Shown piece after piece: positions 8,043 to 17,686 of a stretch of 61,925 nt of DNA; position 1 is the first letter of the stretch, and every line of letters starts with the position of its first letter. The position numbers and the translations under genes are program-made. Source of the stretch: Acidobacteriota bacterium. GTDB taxonomy: Bacteria > Acidobacteriota > Polarisedimenticolia > J045. The stretch covers positions 1-61,925 of the forward strand of contig JAGOJY010000025.1 in the NCBI GenBank assembly GCA_017994815.1, in the 5' to 3' direction. Below the pieces are notes generated by a model. It did no database searches. It worked only from the letters and a program-made list of their open reading frames with translations, and was not told the DNA's origin.

Positions 8043-10230
8043 CAAACGGCAGAGTCTAACACGCGCTTTCGCCCGGCACAGGGCCGGTGCCCGGCGGTCC
8101 GCGGCCGTCTTTGCCGCGCTGGCCGCGGGTTTCCCGGCATTGGCCCAGCGGGGACCGATCGAGGCGCCGCTCGTCGAGCACGAGACCGTCCGCCGCGTGC
8201 AGGTCGATGTTTCCGTGATCGACCCGCGCGGGGACTCGTGGTCCTCGGTCCCGGGCCTGCGGCGGGAGGACTTCGAGCTGCGGCTCGACGGGCGCCCGCT
8301 GCCCCCCGACATCGCCGAGCGGGTCGAGTTCGACCCGATCTGCCCGGGGGCCGAGGAGCGGTCGTCCGAGCCGCGGCCGACGCTGATCGTGCTCGCCGAC
8401 CTGAACTTCCTCGACCTCAGGATGCGGCACAAGGTCGCGGAGGCGCTGCTCGCCCTCGCCGAGACGATGCGCCAGCGCCCGCTGCGCGTGAAGGTCCTGG
8501 CCTACACGCGCGAGATCACGCCCCTGACCGAGGAATTCACCAGCTCGCCCGAGCAGGTCGTGCGCGCGGCGCGGGCGCTGACCGAGATCATCGCCGCGGG
8601 CCCGCCGCGCTCGGACCCGCCGCCGCCGCAGGACACGTTCCGCGCCGGGACCGAGGAGTCCACCCCGCCGGTGGACCGAGAGATCCAGTCGTTCCACACG
8701 CGCGACGAGGTGCTGCAGGCGTTCAGCGTCACGGAGCCGGTGCTCTCGACGCTGCCGGAGGACCGGCCGAGCCCGCACGAGCAGCTGGCGCGGCTCGACG
8801 TGGACCCGCGGCCATCGCTGACCGCGATCGAGGCGGTGCTCTTGGCCCACGCCGGGCTGCGCGGGCGCAAGGCGCTCGTGCTGTTCTCTTCGGGGTGGTT
8901 CGAACTGCCGGAGGAGCTGTGGCTCTCGTACACCACGGACCCGCGCCTCGCGGCGCAGGGCGGCTTCACGGTGTGGTCCGTGGACGCGGCGGGGCTGGCC
9001 ACGTCGAGCCCGCGCTCGCGGCTGCTCGACCTGTTGGGCACCTCGAGCGGCGGCGGGCTGGTGCGCGGCGCGGGGCGGCTCGACGTCGTGTTCGACCGCG
9101 TCGTCGCGCAGCAGTCCTGCTACTACCTGTTCAGCATCCCGATCCGCCAGCCGCGCACGGCGTCGGAGCGCCACTCCGTGGACGTGCGGCTGCACTCGCG
9201 CAGCAACCCGCAGCACTGGCGCTACCGCGTGCGCACCGCGAGCACGTTCACGGTCCTCGGCTCGCGCGAGATGAGCCAACGGCGGCGGCTCGCCGGGCTG
9301 ATGGAGCCCGACGCGCACCCGTTCCCCGAGGCGCGCGTCAGCGCCTCGTACCCGGCGGGCAGCGGCACGCTGGTCCTGCCGGTCGAGATGTCGGCGCTGC
9401 TGTCGGACCTGACGTTCCAGCGCGATCCGCGGCGCGGCGACTACACGGCGCGGATCGCGTGGGAGGGGTTCGTCGCCGACGCGCAGGGCCGGCAGGTCTG
9501 CCGGCTCGGCGATGGCCAGGAGCGGTCGGTGCGCAGCGATTCGCCACCGGAGCGGTTTCCGCCGATCCTCCTGGTCCTGCAGAGTTCGTGTCCCCTGCCG
9601 ACCGCGGGGACCTACGACGCGCGCGTGGTGATCGAGGATCTTCTCTCGGGCGACGTCGGCGCGGCCCGCGCGCGGGTGGAGGTGCCCGAGCCCTCGCCGG
9701 CGGTGGCGGCGGTCTCGGCGGTCCGCCTCGGCCGGGCGAGCGGCCGCGATTTCCTCGCGCCGACGGGTGCCGCGAAGCAGCGCGACATCGAGCGGGACCG
9801 CGCGCGCCAGGCGTTCATCCCGCTCCTCGACGGCGAGTCGGTGCTGGTCGAGGACCGGCTGCGGGTGCGCTTCGTCGCCTGCGGCGCGCCGGAGCCGCCG
9901 CACGTGATCCTCGGCCGGGTCCCGGCGCCAAACGGCGCCGGGCCGAATGCGACGGGTTCACCGGCCGGAGAAGCGCTGTACCAGCTGGTGCTCGCGGCGC
10001 GCAACCGGCAGACGCGCGGGGAGTTTGCATGCACGGAGTACGAGGCGGTCGCGCCGGAGTCGTCGCTGCCCCCGGGGGAGTACGCGCTGACGTTCCTCCC
10101 GGCGGAGACGCTGCTGCGCACGCGCGAAGACATCGAGCGCGCCCTCGGGGAAGCGCCGCTGGCCCGCGCCCCGTTCCGGGTGGTGCCGCCCTCGTGGCGG
10201 CCGGCGCCGCCCCCCGAGCGGCCGATCTGA
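8035..10230 (+). CDS. Secreted VWFA-related protein of the acidobacterial type
   Basis: A 731-residue exported protein. Residues 1-38 look like a signal peptide with an Arg-rich head and a cleavage site after FPALAQ. The domain start QVDVSVIDPRGDSWSSVPGLRREDFELRLDG is the hallmark of the acidobacterial VWFA-related family. A von Willebrand factor A fold follows (LIVLADLNFLDLRM, GRKALVLFSSGWFELPEELW, VWSVDAAGL, SCYYLFSIPI). The MIDAS motif is degenerate, as is usual here. The C-terminal third is beta-rich with scattered Cys. Function of the family is unknown; surface or periplasmic binding is inferred. The only in-frame start after a TGA at 8029 is the ATG at 8035, so translation would begin inside the antisense tRNA gene. 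Paralogues lie at 44766 and 49332. Confidence 0.85.
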   Translation: MGPKRQSLTRAFARHRAGARRSAAVFAALAAGFPALAQRGPIEAPLVEHETVRRVQVDVSVIDPRGDSWSSVPGLRREDFELRLDGRPLPPDIAERVEFDPICPGAEERSSEPRPTLIVLADLNFLDLRMRHKVAEALLALAETMRQRPLRVKVLAYTREITPLTEEFTSSPEQVVRAARALTEIIAAGPPRSDPPPPQDTFRAGTEESTPPVDREIQSFHTRDEVLQAFSVTEPVLSTLPEDRPSPHEQLARLDVDPRPSLTAIEAVLLAHAGLRGRKALVLFSSGWFELPEELWLSYTTDPRLAAQGGFTVWSVDAAGLATSSPRSRLLDLLGTSSGGGLVRGAGRLDVVFDRVVAQQSCYYLFSIPIRQPRTASERHSVDVRLHSRSNPQHWRYRVRTASTFTVLGSREMSQRRRLAGLMEPDAHPFPEARVSASYPAGSGTLVLPVEMSALLSDLTFQRDPRRGDYTARIAWEGFVADAQGRQVCRLGDGQERSVRSDSPPERFPPILLVLQSSCPLPTAGTYDARVVIEDLLSGDVGAARARVEVPEPSPAVAAVSAVRLGRASGRDFLAPTGAAKQRDIERDRARQAFIPLLDGESVLVEDRLRVRFVACGAPEPPHVILGRVPAPNGAGPNATGSPAGEALYQLVLAARNRQTRGEFACTEYEAVAPESSLPPGEYALTFLPAETLLRTREDIERALGEAPLARAPFRVVPPSWRPAPPPERPI

Positions 10231-10366
10231 ACTGCCGGCCCCTCGCCATGGTTTGAACGTGTTCGCTTTGTTGGGCCGCGCCCCCCGAAATCACGGGCAA
10301 CCTGCCGGACAAGCTGGTAAGATTCTGCGGCTTTCCCCACCGATGTGATGATACGAGGGAATCACC

Positions 10367-10600
10367 ATGGCCGATAAGACCGCCAAGGTTCCGGACGGTG
10401 TGCCCGGCAAGTTCTACGTCGACACCAGCTGCAGCGCCTGCAAGGTCTGCGTGGACACCGCGCCGGATAACTTCAAGATGACCGACGACGACGATCACGC
10501 CTTCGTGAGCAAGCAGCCCGCGAACGCCGAGGAAGAGGCTGTGTGCCAAGAGGCGATGGATGGCTGCCCCTCCGAGGCGATCGGCAACGACGGCGAGTAG
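10367..10600 (+). CDS. Ferredoxin, single [4Fe-4S] cluster
   Basis: A 77-residue small acidic electron carrier. Cysteines C22, C25 and C28 (DTSCSACKVCVDTAP) and C67 (DGCPSEAI) match the one-cluster [4Fe-4S] ferredoxins of the Thermotoga/Desulfovibrio type. C60 is an extra Cys that may form a disulphide with another. The Asp-rich stretch MTDDDDHAFV suits docking to a basic partner. GAGGGAATCACC precedes the ATG. No redox partner gene adjoins it, so its donor and acceptor are unknown. The 3' side is closed by a strong hairpin at 10607-10657. Confidence 0.9.
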   Translation: MADKTAKVPDGVPGKFYVDTSCSACKVCVDTAPDNFKMTDDDDHAFVSKQPANAEEEAVCQEAMDGCPSEAIGNDGE

Positions 10601-10606
10601 TTGCCC

Positions 10607-10657
10607 GGGGACAGTCACCTCCGACCCCGCCGTTGGGGGTCGGCGGTGACTGTCCCC
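10607..10657. repeat. Long GGGGACAG...CTGTCCCC hairpin
   Basis: A perfect 13-base outer stem (GGGGACAGTCACC with GGTGACTGTCCCC) encloses a second 8-base stem (CCGACCCC/GGGGTCGG) and a short loop. It sits right behind the ferredoxin stop and could end transcription, although no T-run follows. Related GGGGAC...GTCCCC hairpins occur at 15815-15840 and 40648-40676, so it is one of a dispersed family rather than a one-off terminator. Such sequences are often REP-like elements moved by RAYT/IS200-type transposases; no such gene is in this window. Confidence 0.7.
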
Positions 10658-10859
10658 GTTCTGTTCCCGTCCCGCGTACCCGCCTGCCCCGAGACGCCGT
10701 CATAGCCGGGTCACTCAACGTCATCACCGCGCCGCCCGATTGCATCCGCGCGTGATGAGACGCGCTCCGCACGGCGCACTGATCAGTCAGTCAACTGCGC
10801 GCTCGGTCCCGCGCGAATATCGCGGATGAGATCGCGGTCGTGCGTTGCATACTCCTGCA

Positions 10860-12162
10860 ATGCAGACCTCGGTGCGCGAGGACGATCCGGCGCTCGTCGT
10901 CGGTGAGCGCGAGCTGGTGGCGCTCGACGCGAGCCTCTCCACCATGTGCCCGATCCCCGGCAGCCGGATGTTCGAGATCCGCGACGCGCTCGCGGTGTAC
11001 CGCAAGAACGTCCCCGGCGGCGAGGTCTTCGACGCCAGCCAGGGCGACGGCGGCGCGAGCCTGCCCGGCGTGGCGCCGGAGATCCTCGACGCGGCCCACG
11101 CGTTGCTGCGCGAGCACGGCAACGCCTACGACCAGCCGTACGGCACCGACGCGTTTCGCCGCGCGACGTTCGAGCAGTACTGGCATCTCGACGCCGCCAC
11201 GGGCCGCGGGCCGGAGTGCATCGTCGCCTGCCAGGGCGGGCGCGACGCGCTGCTGAAGGCGTACGACGCCGCGCTGTGGCTCGGCCACGGGCGGCGCGGC
11301 GATTTCGTCGTCACCTCGCGCGTGCCATGGATCTCGTACAACTGGGGCCCGTACGCGATCGGCGCGAACGTCCTGCTCGCGCCGGGGCGCGAGCAGGACG
11401 CGTGGGAGCTGACGCCCGAGGGCGTGCGCGAGTGCGTCGCGTTCGCCGGGCGGCACGGCGGGCGCAAGGTCGCGCTCTTGGTCGTGACGAGCCCCGACAA
11501 CCCGACCGGGCGCACGCTGGACCTTGCCCGGCAGCTGGAGCTGGCGCGCGCGGCGTTCGCGGCCGGCGTGCCGTTCGTGCTCCTCGACTGGATGTACCAC
11601 TGGATCAGCGACGAGCCGCCGCACGACCTGAATCGCTTCTTCCTCGAGCTGTCGCCGGCCGAGCGCGACCGGATCATCGTCGTGGACGGCATCACGAAAT
11701 CGCTCGGCGCCAGCAACGTGCGCGGCGCGCACCTGGTGGCGGCGCGCGAGGCCGCCCGCTTCGTCGCGAGCCGCGCCTCGCACGGCGTGATCCCGTCGTT
11801 CCACAGCCAGGCGGTGGCGCTGGCGGCGTACCGCGCCGGGTTCGCGCGGGCCGTGGCGCCGATCGCGGGGCCGACCGGCGAGTCGCGCCGCCGCGTGCGG
11901 CGCTTCGTCGCCGAGAAGGGTCTGCGGCACGTCCTCGGCCAGGGCTACTACGCGTTCCTCGACGTCGGGCCCGCGATCGACCGCGCGGGGCTCGCCGACT
12001 CGGCGGAGTTCGGCTCCCGGCTGGCCGAGCGCCACGGCCTGGCGGTCGTGCCCGGGATCTACTTCAGCCCGGCCGCCGCGCGCTGGATCCGCTTCTCGTA
12101 CGCCGGAGACCACCGAGCGCGCGCTCGCGCGCCTGTGGACGGCGCTGCAGCAGGAATCCTGA
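10860..12162 (+). pseudogene. Class I/II PLP aminotransferase, frameshifted near its 3' end
   Basis: About 434 residues of a fold-type I aminotransferase. Key residues by codon from the ATG at 10860: N214 in SPDNPTG, D243 and Y246 in LLDWMYHW, the PLP lysine K280 in VDGITKSLGAS, and the carboxylate-binding Arg in AARWIRFSYA. After FSYA (about 12100) the frame breaks. The expected family ending PETTERALARLWTALQQES is read in the next frame from 12103 to a TGA at 12160-12162, three bases before the GTG of the next gene. The unshifted frame runs straight on into that gene and creates a false giant protein. The break could be a sequencing or assembly deletion, or real decay; the enzyme is otherwise intact. 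Amino-acid substrate unknown. An upstream TTG at 10845 is an alternative start. Confidence 0.8.
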
Positions 12163-12164
12163 GC

Positions 12165-15002
12165 GTGCAGCGCGCGGACTGGCAGCGCTTCGGCGAGAAG
12201 GTCCGCATCGCGGTCGCTTCCTCGCTCGGGACGCACGCCGAGGGCGGCACGTCCGGCGTCGAGGTCGAGCTGAACATCCTCGACGACAGCCTGCGGCCGG
12301 TGCAGCGCCTGGAGGACGGCGGCACGCGCCGCTCGTTCGCCGACGAGTTCCTCGAGCGCCACGTCCCGCCGTGGGCCCGGCCGCGCGTGCAGCGCGAGGT
12401 CTTTCACTGGATGGTCGAGATCGCGACGCGGCCGTACTACTCGCCGCGGGGATCGGCCTACGAGGCCCGGCTGCTCGAGGGGGTGCTGCTGAACGCGCTG
12501 GCCGAGGCCGAGCTGGGACTCGGGCGCCGTCTGTACGCCCTGCACGGGAACTTGCCGGTCGCGGTCGAGCCGGACGCCGGCTGCGTGCCGGACGGCTGGA
12601 GCCTGGCCAAGCGGCGCTACCTCGCGCGCTGCGTGTCGCTGTTCGGCAGGCGGCTGGCGACGGCCGGGGTCCACACCAACCACTCGCTGCCCGAGGCGCT
12701 GCTGTCGTGGGACTTCTTCCACCTGCCGCTGTCCGAGCGCGAGGGGCGCAGCCTCGCCGAGTACCGCAGCGACGCGATGATCCGCGCGGCGCGCCTGCTG
12801 CGGCCGTACTGCGCGCTGTTCATCGCCGTCTCGGCGGCGTCGCCGTTCGCGACCGGCGCGCTGAACGGGGAACCGGTGATCGAGCTGACCGACTGCGACT
12901 CGGTGCGGCTGTTGACCTTCCCCAACCCGGAAGCGCTGGACGTGCCGGGGCTGTACGCCAGCCACCAGGACTACCTGCGGCTCTCGTACGAGCTGGTGCG
13001 CGGCGGCGTGCGCTTCGGCGGCAACAACTGGACGCCGGTGCGCGCGCGCTCCGACGTCGACCCGGTCAACCGGATCATCTCCGCCACGAGCGAGCAGCTG
13101 CAGGAGCTGTACGGCCGCGGGCTGTACCCCACGTCGGCCTACACGACGCTGGAGGACGCCGAGCGGCACCTGATGATCGAGAACCTGTGCGCCCTGGTGG
13201 ACCTGCCGATGACCCGCGTCGAGGTGCGCACCGACGAGGGCGGCGACGACCTGCCGCTGTCCGTGGCGAAGGTCGCGTTCAAGGAGCTGCTCTTGCTGCG
13301 GGTGTACGCCGACCCGGAGCACGGCGTGGCGTACCGCTACGACGCGCGGGACGTCGCGCGCGCGCGGCGCAACGAGGAGGCCGCGGCGCGCCGGGGGCTC
13401 GACGCGCAGCTCGAGCACCCGCTCGGCGACGGCGCGGTGCCCGTGCGCGAGTGGCTCGCGGCCGTGCTCGACGAACTGGCGCCGCTGGCCGAGGTGCTGG
13501 AGTACACGGAGCTGCTCGCGCCGCTGCGCGAGATGGCCGAGGGCGGGCCGAACCCCGCCGCCCGCGCGCGGCGCTGGTTCGCCGAGCGAATGGGACGGGC
13601 CGAGCGCAGCGACGCCGGCGCGCACGTCGTACCACGGCAGCTGATGTTGGAGTGGTTGGAGTTGCGCGCGCGCGAGGTGGCCCGCGACGCCGAGAGCGCC
13701 GCGGCCGACGCGGCCGTGCTGGGCCTGGAGGCAGGCAAGCTCGGCGAACTCGCCGCGGCGCTGGGCGAGGCCGGCCGCGCCAACCCCGCGCTCCCGGTGC
13801 AGGCCGGCGGGCCGGCACGCTGCGCGATCGCGCCGGTGGCGGGGCGCACGGGCGAGGTTCTCGACCTCGCCGCGGAGCTGATCCGCATCGCCTCGGTGAC
13901 GAACTGCGCCCGCGAGCGCCCGGACGAGGTGCTGCGCTGCGCGCGGTTCCTCGGCGCGTCGCTGAGCGATGCGGGACTCGAGGTCCGCCTGTGGGATCAC
14001 GGGCGCTACCCGGGGCTGCTCGCCGGGTTCCCGGGCGCGCTGCTCGCGCCGGTGACGTTGGCCGGCCACTTCGACGTGGTCGAGCCCGACCCCGACGAGC
14101 GCCAGTTCGAGCCGCGGCTCGACGGCGAGTACCTGTGGGGCCGCGGCGCGGCCGACATGAAGACCGTCGTCGCCAGCTTCGTGGTCTGGATGCGCGGCGC
14201 CTTGGCGAAGGGTGCGCCGTACCCGCCGATCAACCTGCTGCTCGTCGGCAACGAGGAGAACGGCGAGGCCGAGCCGTTCGGCACGCCGCACCTCTTGCGC
14301 GAGCTGCGGGCGCGGCACGGCTGGGAGCCGGAGCTGATGATCGTCGGCGAGCGCACGGGCGAGCGCGGCGACGAGTTGCTCGGCGAGATCTGCATCGCCA
14401 ACCGCGGCGTCGTCCGCTGCCGGTTCGTCGCCCGCAGCGAGCGCGGCCACACCGGCTTCGCCAGCGCGCCGCGCTCGCTGGTGAACCAGCTGATCGAGGT
14501 CCGCGAGCGCGTGGCGGCGATCCTGCCGCGTTATTTGACCCTCGCGCGTGCCGACGGCTGGAACAGCGCCGCCGCGTTCCCGTTCCTCAACGTCGGCGAG
14601 CCCGGCGTGTACAACCTCTCGGCCGCCGAGGGCGTGCTCGGGCTGGAGGTCCGGCCGATCCCCGAGGACGACCACGGCGCGCTGCTCGCCGCGCTGGCCG
14701 AGGTGGCGGCGGAGTGCGGGGTCGAACTCTTGGTGGACGTGATCGAGGGCGGGATGGCGTGCCCGGACGAAGATCCGCACGTGGCGCGGCTGGCCGCGGC
14801 GGTCGAGCGGGTCGGCGGCGGACCGCCGCGGGTCGGCCGCAAGCTCGCCGGGACGTCGGCGCGCTTCGCCCCCGGCGGGCGCGCCGTGGTGTGGGGGCAG
14901 TCCGGCGTCGGCCCGCACACGCGCGAGGAGCGGCACTACGTGCCGAGCATCGCGCCGTACCTCGCCGCGCTCGACGAGTTTTCCGGTTCGGGCGGGGCGT
15001 GA
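12165..15002 (+). CDS. Fusion of a glutamate-cysteine-ligase-like domain and an M20 metallopeptidase
   Basis: A 945-residue protein. Residues about 1-480 resemble the GCS2/glutamate-cysteine ligase family: GVEVELNI at 31-38 supplies metal/ATP glutamates, with GVHTNHSLPE, ELTDCDSVRL and GGNNWTP further on. Such enzymes use ATP to join the gamma-carboxyl of Glu to an amine. Residues about 480-560 are an Ala/Glu helical linker. Residues about 565-945 are an M20 (ArgE/DapE/CPG2) peptidase with every metal site in place: H635 and D637 in AGHFDVV, D664 in GRGAADMKT, E697/E698 in GNEENGE, and H918 in GVGPHTREER. The GTG start follows the aminotransferase stop by two bases. Neighbours suggest an amino-group protection pathway: glutamylate, transaminate, then hydrolyse. 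Substrate unknown; the family call for the first domain is less sure than for the second. Confidence 0.75.
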   Translation: MQRADWQRFGEKVRIAVASSLGTHAEGGTSGVEVELNILDDSLRPVQRLEDGGTRRSFADEFLERHVPPWARPRVQREVFHWMVEIATRPYYSPRGSAYEARLLEGVLLNALAEAELGLGRRLYALHGNLPVAVEPDAGCVPDGWSLAKRRYLARCVSLFGRRLATAGVHTNHSLPEALLSWDFFHLPLSEREGRSLAEYRSDAMIRAARLLRPYCALFIAVSAASPFATGALNGEPVIELTDCDSVRLLTFPNPEALDVPGLYASHQDYLRLSYELVRGGVRFGGNNWTPVRARSDVDPVNRIISATSEQLQELYGRGLYPTSAYTTLEDAERHLMIENLCALVDLPMTRVEVRTDEGGDDLPLSVAKVAFKELLLLRVYADPEHGVAYRYDARDVARARRNEEAAARRGLDAQLEHPLGDGAVPVREWLAAVLDELAPLAEVLEYTELLAPLREMAEGGPNPAARARRWFAERMGRAERSDAGAHVVPRQLMLEWLELRAREVARDAESAAADAAVLGLEAGKLGELAAALGEAGRANPALPVQAGGPARCAIAPVAGRTGEVLDLAAELIRIASVTNCARERPDEVLRCARFLGASLSDAGLEVRLWDHGRYPGLLAGFPGALLAPVTLAGHFDVVEPDPDERQFEPRLDGEYLWGRGAADMKTVVASFVVWMRGALAKGAPYPPINLLLVGNEENGEAEPFGTPHLLRELRARHGWEPELMIVGERTGERGDELLGEICIANRGVVRCRFVARSERGHTGFASAPRSLVNQLIEVRERVAAILPRYLTLARADGWNSAAAFPFLNVGEPGVYNLSAAEGVLGLEVRPIPEDDHGALLAALAEVAAECGVELLVDVIEGGMACPDEDPHVARLAAAVERVGGGPPRVGRKLAGTSARFAPGGRAVVWGQSGVGPHTREERHYVPSIAPYLAALDEFSGSGGA

Positions 15003-15027
15003 GCGCTGCCGGCGAGCGGGCCTGACG

Positions 15028-15735
15028 ATGCGCGTGTGGACCGGGACCAGCGGGTTCAGCTACAAGGAGTGGAAGGGCTCGTTCTACCCGCCCGACCTGC
15101 CGGCCTCGGCGATGCTCGGCTACTACGCCCAGAGCTTCCCGACCGTCGAGATCAACAACACGTTCTACCGCATGCCGCGGCCGGAACTGCTGGCCGGCTG
15201 GACCGAGCAGGTGCCGGACTCGTTCCGGTTCGCGCTGAAGGCGCCGCAGCGGATCACGCACCGCGCGCGGCTGAAGGACGCGGGCGATGCGCTGCGGTTC
15301 TTCCTCGACACCGCGGCGTGCCTGGGTGCGCGGTGCGGGCCGGTGCTGTTCCAGCTCCCGCCGTTCTTCAAGAAGGACCTCGAACGGCTGCGCGAGTTCC
15401 TGCAGCTCCTGCCGGATGGCGTGCGCGCGGCGTTCGAGTTCCGCAACGCGTCGTGGTTCGACGACGAGGTCACCGCCGCGCTGCGGGAGCGCGGGGCGGC
15501 GCTGTGCATCGCCGAGGACGACGACGACGACGAGACACCGACGGTCGTCCCGACGGCCGGGTGGGGCTACCTCAGGCTGCGGCGGCAGAACTACGACGAC
15601 GCGGCCCTCGAGGCCTGGGCGCGGCGCATTGCCGGGCAGCCGTGGACCGACGCGTTCGTGTATTTCAAGCACGAGGACGAGGCCCGCGGGCCGCTGTTCG
15701 CGCGCCAGTTCCAGCACCTCGCGTCCGCCCGCTGA
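15028..15735 (+). CDS. DUF72 (YecE-like) family protein
   Basis: A 235-residue TIM-barrel-like protein of the DUF72 family. Conserved motifs: WTGTSGFSYKEWKGSFYP at the N-terminus, FPTVEINNTFYRMP, FALKAPQRITH, GPVLFQLPPFFKKD, AFEFRNASWF and the C-terminal YFKHEDEARGP. The biochemical role of DUF72 is unknown; a phosphatase-like or sugar-isomerase-like barrel has been proposed. It starts 25 bases after the peptidase fusion and ends before a hairpin, so it is probably the last gene of that transcription unit. Whether it takes part in the same pathway is open. Confidence 0.9.
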   Translation: MRVWTGTSGFSYKEWKGSFYPPDLPASAMLGYYAQSFPTVEINNTFYRMPRPELLAGWTEQVPDSFRFALKAPQRITHRARLKDAGDALRFFLDTAACLGARCGPVLFQLPPFFKKDLERLREFLQLLPDGVRAAFEFRNASWFDDEVTAALRERGAALCIAEDDDDDETPTVVPTAGWGYLRLRRQNYDDAALEAWARRIAGQPWTDAFVYFKHEDEARGPLFARQFQHLASAR

Positions 15736-15814
15736 TCGCCGACGCGCGCCCCCGCACCGGGTCGTTTTCGTCGCCGTCCCGATGAACGGACGGCGTGCAT
15801 GGCCGAAATGAAAC

Positions 15815-15840
15815 GGGGACAGGTCGTTGGACCTGTCCCC
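15815..15840. terminator. Perfect hairpin between convergent genes
   Basis: An 11-base perfect stem (GGGGACAGGTC/GACCTGTCCCC) with loop GTTG lies between the ends of the DUF72 gene and rpoD, which run toward each other. Position and symmetry suit a bidirectional terminator. It is also a member of the GGGGAC...GTCCCC hairpin family seen at 10607 and 40648. Confidence 0.65.
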
Positions 15841-15874
15841 GGCGATTCAATCCCGAGCTGAGGCGATGATCACA

Positions 15875-17678
<1,804 letters not shown>

Positions 17679-17686
<8 letters not shown>

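Noticed and set aside
10791..14936. A 1381-residue open frame on the minus strand
   Set aside because: It lies antisense to clear enzyme motifs and is rich in Arg, His, Val and Glu in the pattern typical of reverse-strand frames in GC-rich DNA.
10845..15002. A single 1385-residue aminotransferase-ligase-peptidase protein
   Set aside because: The aminotransferase tail and its own stop codon are found in the next frame, and a GTG start for the second gene follows at once, so a frameshift explains the joined frame better.
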